This document shows positions 36,801 through 43,928 of a stretch of 64,000 nt of DNA, one piece after another (the stretch's first letter is position 1; each line of letters starts with the position of its first letter). Under the pieces are notes generated by a model. It was not told the DNA's origin, made no database searches, and was given only the letters and a program-made list of their open reading frames with translations. Origin of the DNA: Spartobacteria bacterium LR76 (GTDB taxonomy: Bacteria > Verrucomicrobiota > Verrucomicrobiia > Chthoniobacterales > Terrimicrobiaceae); NCBI GenBank assembly GCA_003054655.1, contig QAYZ01000012.1, positions 124,001 to 188,000 on the forward strand, written 5' to 3'. The translations under genes and the position numbers were made by a program.

Positions 36801-38570
36801 GTGGGCGCGTTTTCCAAGAATTTAATCCTCGGAATCGAGGGCGGCGCGACAAAAACCCGGTGGATTCTCTGTGAACAAGCAGGCGAGTCGCTCATCACCG
36901 TCTCGGAAGGGGTACTCGGCCCTGGCAGCTTGCGGTTGCTGAGTGTGGAGGGACTCCGCCACCTTCTCTCCGTCCTGCCGGCCGATGCCAGCCGGGTGGG
37001 CGTTTTTCTTGCCGGATGCGCGACGGATCGCGACCGCGACATCCTGCGCGAGGTGGCGGCTTCCGTCTGGCCGCATGCGACAGTGCGGGTCGGGAGCGAC
37101 CGGGAGTCCGGCTTTGCTGCGGCTTTTCAGGATCGCGATGGCATCGCTGTGATCGCAGGCACGGGCTCGGCCGTGACCGGACGGGTCGGAGGTATTGAGG
37201 ATCGTGCGGGCGGCTGGGGGCATCTGCTGGGCGACTCCGGCGGCGGGTACGATATCGCCATCAACGCGCTCCGACGCATCCTGTACGACTACGACACGGC
37301 GAGGGAAATCACTCCCCTTGCCGCCGAGACGCTGCAACTCCTCGGCATCAACACCCTGGCCGAGCTGACAGCGTGGGCACAGGCCGCGCACAAGAGCGAC
37401 CTGGCTCGGATCACCCCTGTTGTCTTTCGTCATGCCGGAGAGTTTTCCGTTGCGCGCATCCTCCGGCGGTGCGCGGCGGCGCTGGCGCGTCTCGCTGGCA
37501 GCGTGGCGCGGCGTCTGGAGTTTGAGCATCCTGTCGTGCGCTTGCAGGGCGGGGTATTCACCGGGCAGCCGTTGTACAGGGAGCTGTTCGAGCGGGAATT
37601 TCGCAAGGCATGGCCGTCTGCCGACATCGATGTCTGCACGACTCAGGGAAGCTTGGGAGCGGTCTATCTCGCGGCGGGGCATTTGCCGACACCTGCCTGT
37701 GCCCCGACCGTTGCGGAACCCGAGGTCGCCCGGTCGGAAACCGAGCAGCCCAACCCGCGCTCGACCGATCTTGGCCTCCTGCCGACGCGGGAACTCGTGG
37801 AGCTTTTTGCCACGGAGGAGCGGGCGGTCGAGGAGGCGGTCAGCCATTGCGTCCCGGAGCTGGCGGCGGCGGTTGATCTTGTGACCGCATCGCTTCAGGC
37901 GGGCGGGCGGCTGTTTTACATCGGAGCGGGTACGAGCGGACGCCTCGGCCTCCTGGATGCGAGCGAAATGCCGCCGACCTTCGGTGTCGACCCGGAGATG
38001 GTGCAGGGAATCCTCGCGGGTGGCGTGGCGGCGGTGATGCGCAGCTCGGAGAGTGCGGAGGATTCCCGTGAGGCTGGGGCTTTGGCTCTACGAGATCGCG
38101 GGGTGCGTGCCTCCGATGTAGTCTGCGGCATCACAGCGAGCGGTCGCACCCCGTATGTGCTGGGAGCTTTGGCAGAAGCCGGTCGATTAGGGGCTGGTAC
38201 GATCCTTCTCACCTGCAACCCCCGGCGCGATCGCACTGCTTCGCACGCTGATGTGGAGATCGACCTGCCGACCGGGCCGGAACTCATCACCGGCTCAACT
38301 CGCCTGAAAGCTGGCACTGCCACCAAGGTCGCCCTGAATATCCTTTCCACCTGCTCCATGGTTCGCCTCGGCCGGGTGGATGGAAATTTCATGTCCTGTC
38401 TCAAACCGACCAATGAAAAACTCCGCCGCCGGGCAGCCCAGATCGTAGCCGACTGCGCAAAAATCGACTTCGCTCAAGCCTTGGATCTCCTGGCGTGTGC
38501 GAATTGGGACATTCGAGAGGCGATTTTGCGTACAAAAACGTACATTCCTCCGTCCGACACCTCGCGATAG
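36801..38570 (+). CDS. murQ: Fusion: BadF/BadG-type amino-sugar kinase + N-acetylmuramic acid 6-phosphate etherase
   Basis: One 589-residue frame with two enzymes. Residues 1 to about 300 are a BadF/BadG/NagK-type ATPase: phosphate loop LGIEGGATKTRW (Glu in place of the usual Asp), AGTGSAVTGRVG and GGWGHLLGDSGGGYDIA. Residues about 315-589 are MurQ: IGAGTSGRLGLLDASEMPPTFG, ITASGRTPYV and NFMSCLKPTNEKLRRRA. MurQ cleaves the lactyl ether of MurNAc-6-phosphate to give GlcNAc-6-phosphate. A kinase of the MurK type would supply that substrate, so the fusion could perform both steps of MurNAc salvage. GTG 36801 is the only close start. Confidence 0.9.
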   Translation: MGAFSKNLILGIEGGATKTRWILCEQAGESLITVSEGVLGPGSLRLLSVEGLRHLLSVLPADASRVGVFLAGCATDRDRDILREVAASVWPHATVRVGSDRESGFAAAFQDRDGIAVIAGTGSAVTGRVGGIEDRAGGWGHLLGDSGGGYDIAINALRRILYDYDTAREITPLAAETLQLLGINTLAELTAWAQAAHKSDLARITPVVFRHAGEFSVARILRRCAAALARLAGSVARRLEFEHPVVRLQGGVFTGQPLYRELFEREFRKAWPSADIDVCTTQGSLGAVYLAAGHLPTPACAPTVAEPEVARSETEQPNPRSTDLGLLPTRELVELFATEERAVEEAVSHCVPELAAAVDLVTASLQAGGRLFYIGAGTSGRLGLLDASEMPPTFGVDPEMVQGILAGGVAAVMRSSESAEDSREAGALALRDRGVRASDVVCGITASGRTPYVLGALAEAGRLGAGTILLTCNPRRDRTASHADVEIDLPTGPELITGSTRLKAGTATKVALNILSTCSMVRLGRVDGNFMSCLKPTNEKLRRRAAQIVADCAKIDFAQALDLLACANWDIREAILRTKTYIPPSDTSR

Positions 38571-38617
38571 CGTTGGTTTTCCCTTCCGAGGGGGGCTTCA
38601 TGAGGACTTTTTGAAAG

Positions 38618-38634
38618 TTGGCACGGCCTCTGCT
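38618..38634 (+). promoter_or_regulatory. Sigma-54 (RpoN) promoter
   Basis: TTGGCACGGCCTCTGCT matches the sigma-54 consensus yTGGCACGrNNNTTGCW at all fixed positions except one T (C at 38630), with GG and GC exactly 12 bases apart. It lies 47 bases after the murQ stop. The expected transcript start is about 38645. No gene on the + strand follows before 39949, so it drives the structured RNA described next. Confidence 0.75.
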
Positions 38635-38644
38635 ATATACATAT

Positions 38645-38854
38645 CAACAGAACAACCCGGTCGAGGGAGCCGAGTGGTAAGGGGGGATACTACCGGCAGG
38701 GATTCAAAACGACCGGGTTGTTCGTTTCTCTTTATTCTTCTCCTTTTGGCAAAGGTAAACAGGGTGCCAAGAGGAGAGGAAAAAGAAACGGCTCCGGAGG
38801 CCTCCGCAGTCGCAGGTACACGCCAGTCGCACATCGCGAATCTGGCGTTTTTTT
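38645..38854 (+). ncRNA. Predicted sigma-54-dependent structured small RNA, about 210 nt
   Basis: Hairpin 1: a 14-bp perfect stem (38650-38663 with 38710-38723), enclosing an inner hairpin GCCG-A-GTGGTA / TACTAC-CGGC (38669-38697, one bulged A) whose loop is AGGGGGGA. Hairpin 2: 17 bp (38735-38751 with 38765-38781, two G-T pairs), extended by CGTTTC / GAAACG (38723-38728 with 38785-38790). Hairpin 3: palindrome CGGAGGCCTCCG (38795-38806). Terminator stem and seven T end at 38854. No coding frame has a ribosome-binding site or coding character. No family known to me fits; boundaries are predictions. Confidence 0.65.
38820..38854 (+). terminator. Intrinsic terminator of the predicted small RNA
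   Basis: The stem ACGCCAG / CTGGCGT with an inner TCGC / GCGA pairing is followed by TTTTTTT (38848-38854). There is no T-run on the other side, so it works on the + strand only, where no gene precedes it except the murQ fusion 250 bases upstream. Confidence 0.85.
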
Positions 38855-38860
38855 AGGCCC

Positions 38861-39139
38861 TCAGGACTCGAGATCCTTGAGCTCGCGCTCCAGGCGCTCG
38901 CTGAGCCACTGCTTGATCATGCTCTGGTAATTGAGATACCGCGAGCGGGCGAGCCGCTTGATGCGGGCGAGCATGCGGGGATCGAACCGCAGGGTGATCG
39001 TGGTGGAGTCGCGGTTGTCCGTCTTGAGCATCGAGGCGTTCATCAGCCTCGGGTCGAGCGACGTTTCCTTCCAAAACTCTGCTTCCTCGCCTTCGTCCGA
39101 GAAACTCGGGACGTCGCCCCATTTGCTGAGTACTCTCAT
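38861..39139 (-). CDS. brnA: BrnA-type antitoxin
   Basis: 92 residues; the C-terminal part DSTTITLRFDPRMLARIKRLARSRYLNYQSMIKQWLSERLERE is a ribbon-helix-helix DNA-binding domain of the BrnA/CopG kind, and the N-terminal half would bind the toxin. It follows brnT by four bases, the usual toxin-first order for BrnT/BrnA, and would autorepress the operon. Confidence 0.82.
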   Translation of the reverse strand: MRVLSKWGDVPSFSDEGEEAEFWKETSLDPRLMNASMLKTDNRDSTTITLRFDPRMLARIKRLARSRYLNYQSMIKQWLSERLERELKDLES

Positions 39140-39143
39140 GATG

Positions 39144-39422
39144 TCAGTTGTTTAGTTCCGCGTTTTTGCGCTCGTAGAATCCCGCCTCGGCCTCTGTCAT
39201 GACACGCGACTGGATGATGCGATAGCGTTTGCCATCGGTCCAGAAGACGGTGAAAAGCAGCTTTCCCGAGACGGCGCGGCCCAGGATGAAGTAGCGCGCG
39301 TCGCTGGAATCATCCAGCTCCGGCAGGAGCCGGATGCTGAAAGGGTCCTCGAAAGTTTCCTCAACCTCGCGGGGGGTAAGATCCCCGAGGCCGGCGGGGG
39401 AATTGATCCAGTCGAACTCCAT
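39144..39422 (-). CDS. brnT: BrnT-type ribonuclease toxin
   Basis: 92 residues of the BrnT (DUF497) fold, RelE-like: begins MEFDWINSPAG, has EVEETFEDPF, ARYFILGRAVSGKLLFTVFWTDGKRYRIIQSRVMTEAE, with the RxIxxR-type positive patch near the C-terminus. BrnT toxins cleave RNA and are neutralised by BrnA, encoded just downstream. Typical length. Confidence 0.82.
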   Translation of the reverse strand: MEFDWINSPAGLGDLTPREVEETFEDPFSIRLLPELDDSSDARYFILGRAVSGKLLFTVFWTDGKRYRIIQSRVMTEAEAGFYERKNAELNN

Positions 39423-39446
39423 AGCGGTGTCTTGGGGGGTAAAAAT

Positions 39447-39827
39447 CTAGCTGGCGTGCTGGATCAGCTCGACTTCGTATCCCTCCGGGGCGTCGACGAA
39501 GGCAATGACGGAACCGCTCGATGTGGTGTGAGGTCCGTCGCTCAGCGGGTAACCCAGGGCGGCGGCGTGTTTGGCGAAAGCCTCCATGTCCTCCACCTCA
39601 AAGGCGAGGTGGGTCAGGTCGGGTCCGACCTGGACAGGACCGCTGGCGTCGTATTTGCAAATCTCGATCTCCTCCTCGCTGCCGGGAGCCTTGAAGAAAA
39701 CGAGCTGCGAGCCGCGCCCACTCTGGGAACGCCGGGTCTCCTCCAGCCCGAGGACGTCTTTATAGAAATGCACCGTCTTCTCGAGGTCGCTCACGCGATA
39801 GCGCGTGTGCAGCAGTCGTTTCACCAT
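39447..39827 (-). CDS. gloA: Lactoylglutathione lyase (glyoxalase I)
   Basis: A 126-residue VOC-fold enzyme converting hemithioacetal of methylglyoxal to S-lactoylglutathione. Metal ligands fit the GloA pattern: His7 in LLHTRYRV, Glu in EIEICKYD near 55, His73 in LTHLAFEV and Glu in GYEVELIQ near 120. ATG 39827 is used because RLLHTRYRVSDLEKTVHFY is the family N-terminus; the frame is open to 40091. Confidence 0.88.
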   Translation of the reverse strand: MVKRLLHTRYRVSDLEKTVHFYKDVLGLEETRRSQSGRGSQLVFFKAPGSEEEIEICKYDASGPVQVGPDLTHLAFEVEDMEAFAKHAAALGYPLSDGPHTTSSGSVIAFVDAPEGYEVELIQHAS

Positions 39828-39948
39828 GGCGGCAGTGTAACCGGTTTTCCAACCGTGTCGAAGCAGATTTCCGCAGGTGCGCCCGGGGCATGCAACAGTG
39901 AGACAGTTTTTTGTACCCCAGCGGGGCAAAGCTGCGTATTCATCGCGC

Positions 39949-41232
39949 ATGGTCACTCCGAATTCCCACGAGCTGTTCACCGAGGCGCTGCGGCACATCC
40001 CGGGAGGGGTGAATTCTCCGGTGCGGGCGTTTCGCGGTGTGGGCGGCGAGCCGTTCTTCGTCGCGGAGGCGGAGGGCTCGCGCATTCTCACCGTCGATGG
40101 TGTTGAGCTGATCGATTACGTCGGCACCTGGGGCCCGGCCATTCTCGGCCATGCGCCGGATTCCGTCATCGCCGCCGTCTGCGGTGCGGCCTCGCGCGGG
40201 CTGAGCTTTGGCATTCCGAATCCCTACGAGGTCGAGATGGCCAGGACGATCAAGGACCTCATGCCCTCAATCGAAAAGGTGCGCATGGTCAATAGCGGCA
40301 CCGAGGCGACGATGAGCGCGGTGCGCCTGGCGCGCGGATTCACCGGGCGCGACAAGGTGATCAAGTTCGAAGGCTGCTACCACGGGCATGTCGATTCGCT
40401 GCTGGTCAAGGCAGGCAGCGGCGCGCTGACCCATGGCACACCGGATAGCGCGGGTATCCCGGCGGCCTTTGCCGACCTGACGATCACCGTTCCCTTCAAC
40501 GATGCCGAGGCGGTGCGGCAGGCTTTCGCCGCCAACAAGGGCGAGATCGCCGCAGTCATCCTCGAGCCGGTCCCGGCCAATGCCGGCCTGTACCTGCCTG
40601 AGCCCGGTTTCCTCGAGCTGCTGCGCTCGCTTTGCAACGAATCCGGTACGGTGCTGATTTTTGACGAGGTGATGACCGGTTTCCGGCTCTCTCCGGGTGG
40701 TGCGCAGGAGATTTATGGGATCGTTCCCGACCTCACGACGCTGGGCAAGATTATCGGCGGCGGGCTGCCGGTGGGAGCCTTTGGCGGGCGGGCGGACATC
40801 ATGGATCACCTCTCGCCCGACGGCCCGGTGTACCAGGCTGGCACGCTTTCCGGGAATCCCGTCGCCATGGCGGCGGGTCTCGCCCAGCTCAACGAACTCG
40901 TCGCCCGGGGCGGCTGGAGCGAGCTGGAGCGGCTCGGCAACCTCATGGAAGAGGGGGTGCGCGAGGCCATCGCGGGCAAGCCGCTTACCTTCCAGCGTAT
41001 CGGGTCGATGTTCTGCCTGTATTTTCACCCCGGCCCGGTGCGAAACCTCGCCGAGGCGAAACTGGCGGATCGCGAGAAATTTGCCCGGTTTTTCCACGCG
41101 GCGCTGGATCGCGGCGTGTACTTTGCCCCTTCGCAGTTCGAGGCCGGGTTCCTCTCGCTGGCGCATACGCCGGATGACATCGAGGAGACCCGCCGCGTCG
41201 TGGCGGAGTCCCTCGCCGCCGCCGGTGTCTAG
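39949..41232 (+). CDS. hemL: Glutamate-1-semialdehyde 2,1-aminomutase
   Basis: PLP enzyme that makes 5-aminolevulinate from glutamate-1-semialdehyde (C5 haem pathway). It shows [59 protein letters not shown] and the PLP lysine in [18 protein letters not shown]. 427 residues from ATG 39949. Divergent from gloA. Confidence 0.95.
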   Translation: MVTPNSHELFTEALRHIPGGVNSPVRAFRGVGGEPFFVAEAEGSRILTVDGVELIDYVGTWGPAILGHAPDSVIAAVCGAASRGLSFGIPNPYEVEMARTIKDLMPSIEKVRMVNSGTEATMSAVRLARGFTGRDKVIKFEGCYHGHVDSLLVKAGSGALTHGTPDSAGIPAAFADLTITVPFNDAEAVRQAFAANKGEIAAVILEPVPANAGLYLPEPGFLELLRSLCNESGTVLIFDEVMTGFRLSPGGAQEIYGIVPDLTTLGKIIGGGLPVGAFGGRADIMDHLSPDGPVYQAGTLSGNPVAMAAGLAQLNELVARGGWSELERLGNLMEEGVREAIAGKPLTFQRIGSMFCLYFHPGPVRNLAEAKLADREKFARFFHAALDRGVYFAPSQFEAGFLSLAHTPDDIEETRRVVAESLAAAGV

Positions 41233-41285
41233 GCAGCAGAATCGACATGACAAACCGGCCTCCCGAGGCCTAGAATAACGGCGCG

Positions 41286-41858
41286 ATGAGCCCGGAATCT
41301 GACATAGCCGAGATCGAGGAGATGATTCGCAAGATCGGCATGGGCGACCGTGCGAGCTTCGAGACGTTTTACGATCGCTTCTCGGGCCTCATCTACTCGA
41401 CCGTCCTGCATGTGCTGAACGACCACGCCGACGCGGAGGATTGCGCCCAGGAGGTGTTTTTCCTGCTGTGGGAAAAGGCCCCCATGTACGACCCCGCGCG
41501 GGGCAAGCCGCTCACGTGGGCCATCACCATGGCGCGCAACAAGGCCATCGACCGCCTGCGCTCGCTCCAGCGGCGCTTCCGCCTCCATGACGAGGTACAG
41601 CGCGAGACCGCGCCCGACGATCTGCTCACCCAGCGCGAACCCTTCGAGGATCTCGACTCCAGCGAGAAGGGCGAGCTCATCCGCAACGCCGTGCTGAAGC
41701 TCAACCGCGACCAGCGCGAGGCCATCGAGATGGCCTACTTTGGCGGGCTCACCCAGCAGGAGATCGCCACCCGGCTCGATGAACCGGTCGGCACGGTGAA
41801 AGCCCGCATCCGGCGCGGCATGATGCGCTTGCGCAAGATGATCGGCTCGACTCTTTGA
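41286..41858 (+). CDS. ECF-type RNA polymerase sigma factor
   Basis: 190 residues with sigma-2 (FYDRFSGLIYSTVLHVLNDHADAEDCAQEVFFLLW) and sigma-4 (LNRDQREAIEMAYFGGLTQQEIATRLDEPVGTVKARIRRGMMRLRKMI) regions, and no others. The pattern resembles the SigK/ECF19-like group. No anti-sigma factor lies beside it: the next gene is queA. Regulation must be supplied elsewhere or by expression. Confidence 0.92.
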   Translation: MSPESDIAEIEEMIRKIGMGDRASFETFYDRFSGLIYSTVLHVLNDHADAEDCAQEVFFLLWEKAPMYDPARGKPLTWAITMARNKAIDRLRSLQRRFRLHDEVQRETAPDDLLTQREPFEDLDSSEKGELIRNAVLKLNRDQREAIEMAYFGGLTQQEIATRLDEPVGTVKARIRRGMMRLRKMIGSTL

Positions 41859-41889
41859 GCGGACGACGCCAAGCTCCCGCGCTCGTTCC

Positions 41890-42858
41890 ATGCTCGTATC
41901 CGACTTTGACTTCGACCTGCCGCCCGAGTTGATCGCCTCGCGTCCGCTTCCCGATCGCGACGCCTCGCGCATGATGGTCGTCGACCGCGCCACCGGGGAG
42001 ATTTCGCACCGCATGTTCCGCGACTTTCCCTCCTATCTCGCGCCCGGCGACCTCGTCGTGCTCAACGACTCGCGCGTGATCAAGGCCCGCCTGCGCACGC
42101 CCGACCAGCGCACCGAGCTGCTCCTTCTCGAACCGATTGACTCCTCCGCCTGGAAGTGCCTGGGCAAACCCGGGCGCCGCCTCCGTATTGGCATGTCCCT
42201 GGAGATCGCGGGCACGGTGGCGACCGTGCGCGACATCCTGCCCGACGGCGAGCGTGTCGTGGAGTTTGCCTCTCCGCCCGACCTGGAGGCCCACGGCGCG
42301 ATGCCCATCCCGCCGTACTTTCGCCGCGAGGCGGATGCCGAGGACGACGTGCGCTACCAGACCGTCTTTGCCGACGAACCGGGGTCCGTCGCCGCGCCCA
42401 CGGCGGGCCTGCACTTCACTCCCGAGCTGCTTTCCACGCTGCCCCACGCCTTTCTCACCCTGCATGTCGGCATCGGCACGTTTCTGCCCGTAAAGGTCGA
42501 CCGCGTGGCCGATCACGTGATGCATGAGGAACGCTACAGCATCTCACCGGAGACGGCGCAGGCCATCAACGCCGCGCATCGCGTCGTCGCCGTCGGCACC
42601 ACCGCCTCGCGCGTGCTCGAGAGCCAGCCCGAGGGGCCGATCCAGGCGCGCTCCGGCGCGACCGCGATCTTCATCCACCCCGGGTATCGGTTCCAACACG
42701 TCGGCGCGCTGCTGACGAATTTCCACCTCCCCAAGTCCACCCTCATCATGCTCGTCTCCGCCCTGGCCGGGACCGACCTCATCCGCCGCGCCTACGAGGA
42801 GGCCGTGCGCGAGCGCTACCGGTTCTTCAGCTACGGGGATTGCATGCTCATCGTGTAG
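41890..42858 (+). CDS. queA: S-adenosylmethionine:tRNA ribosyltransferase-isomerase
   Basis: Transfers ribose from SAM to preQ1-modified tRNA, giving epoxyqueuosine. Signatures: LVSDFDFDLPPELIASRPLPDRDASRMMV, APTAGLHFTPELL, HVGIGTFLPVK and FHLPKSTLIMLVSALAG. At 322 residues it is a little shorter than E. coli QueA but complete. gluQ, another queuosine-related gene, is 3.3 kb downstream. Confidence 0.95.
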   Translation: MLVSDFDFDLPPELIASRPLPDRDASRMMVVDRATGEISHRMFRDFPSYLAPGDLVVLNDSRVIKARLRTPDQRTELLLLEPIDSSAWKCLGKPGRRLRIGMSLEIAGTVATVRDILPDGERVVEFASPPDLEAHGAMPIPPYFRREADAEDDVRYQTVFADEPGSVAAPTAGLHFTPELLSTLPHAFLTLHVGIGTFLPVKVDRVADHVMHEERYSISPETAQAINAAHRVVAVGTTASRVLESQPEGPIQARSGATAIFIHPGYRFQHVGALLTNFHLPKSTLIMLVSALAGTDLIRRAYEEAVRERYRFFSYGDCMLIV

Positions 42859-43082
42859 GCGATCTCCATCGCCGCGACCGGGCGGACGATATTGTCCAGC
42901 GGTGCCGTATTGATGCGCAGTGCGCCATTTTCTCCGGGCGCGACCGGTGGTCATTCGCTGTCCTTTGTTTCCCGCTGCAAGCCGATGATGACGAGGTTTG
43001 CGGGGAAAGCTGATCGCTCAACACGCTATCGGGCGAGGGGCGGAAGCGGGATTGCTTGCCAATTTCGCAGGGAAGGAAATCA

Positions 43083-43799
43083 ATGTCGCACTCCCTAAAA
43101 ATGAAACCCCGGGCTTTTACCCTGATCGAGCTCCTCATCGTGGTGGCGATCATCGGCGTGCTGGCCGTGCTGCTCCTGCCTGCCATGCAAAATATGCTCA
43201 GCAGGGGCAACGACGGAAAAACCGTCTCCAACCTCCGGCAGATCGGCGCGGCGTTGATCGCCTATGCTTCCGACCACCAGCAGCTCCTGCCTGCCGCCCA
43301 CGCCACCATTCCCTATCAGACCGATCAAGCCGCCGACCCGCTTCCCTGGCAGCAGCAGTTGGATACCTACATCGGCTACACCGGTGCCTCCACGGAGACG
43401 GACGGCGAGCGCAAAGTCTTCAGCGCCCCCACATGCGCCTACCGCACCAACAGCTTTTTCCTCGGCAGCTATGCCGCCGGTTACGCCACGGCCAAGGAAT
43501 CCAATGGCGGGGAATTCATCTTCGCTCCGCTCAACCTCCAGCGCATCACCCGCCCGTCCATGCACGTCCTCGGCGGCGAAGTCGCGAGGCACGTGCAGTT
43601 TGCCGACAACGACGCCGACAAGGACGACTACGGCGACAACGACCCCGCCTTCCTTGGCGCTTCCGGCACGAAGGTCGTCCAGATCCTCTTCGCCGACGGC
43701 CACGTCGCCGGTTTCAAAGCCTTCGACCCCACCCGCATGACCGTCCGCTACGAAGGCGTGAAGGAAGACGGCACGGGGTATTCGTATTCCGACCCGTAA
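43083..43799 (+). CDS. Prepilin-type pilin-like protein
   Basis: 238 residues. The start at 43083 is supported by AGGGAAGG upstream; residues 7-30 are the type IV prepilin signal, MKPRAFTLIELLIVVAIIGV, with cleavage expected before the Phe and Glu5 conserved. The C-terminus has the LFADGHVAGF motif of verrucomicrobial/planctomycete pilin-like (DUF1559-type) proteins, as in the fragment at the left edge. Processed by prepilin peptidase and assembled or retained at the envelope; role unknown. Confidence 0.88.
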   Translation: MSHSLKMKPRAFTLIELLIVVAIIGVLAVLLLPAMQNMLSRGNDGKTVSNLRQIGAALIAYASDHQQLLPAAHATIPYQTDQAADPLPWQQQLDTYIGYTGASTETDGERKVFSAPTCAYRTNSFFLGSYAAGYATAKESNGGEFIFAPLNLQRITRPSMHVLGGEVARHVQFADNDADKDDYGDNDPAFLGASGTKVVQILFADGHVAGFKAFDPTRMTVRYEGVKEDGTGYSYSDP

Positions 43800-43815
43800 G
43801 ATCGGTGCGGTGATC

Positions 43816-43925
43816 ATTCGACGCAAGTTATGCGTCGAATACGGGAATAATCGACGCAAAACCTGCGGTGATACCTTGTATACCGGGGAATCATTGCTTT
43901 ATATGACGCAAAATCTGCGTCGAAT
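43816..43925. promoter_or_regulatory. Three operator palindromes upstream of the Fic gene
   Basis: Site 1 (43816-43840) is perfect: ATTCGACGCA-AGTTA-TGCGTCGAAT. Site 3 (43901-43925) has 8 of 10 left-arm and 10 of 10 right-arm matches with spacer AAATC. Site 2 (43849-43872) keeps TCGACGCA and TGCG with a five-base spacer AAACC. All spacers are five bases and centres are 33 and 52 bases apart, so all lie on nearly the same helix face. Site 3 ends three bases before the Fic ATG. A dedicated repressor is inferred. Confidence 0.8.
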
Positions 43926-43928
43926 AGG

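Noticed and set aside
38664-38709. GCCGAGTGGTAAGG inside the sigma-54 RNA looks like a tRNA-Ser/Leu D arm and GGGATTCAAAA like a T arm
   Set aside because: No anticodon stem or loop, and the 14-bp closing stem is far longer than a 7-bp acceptor stem. Not a tRNA.
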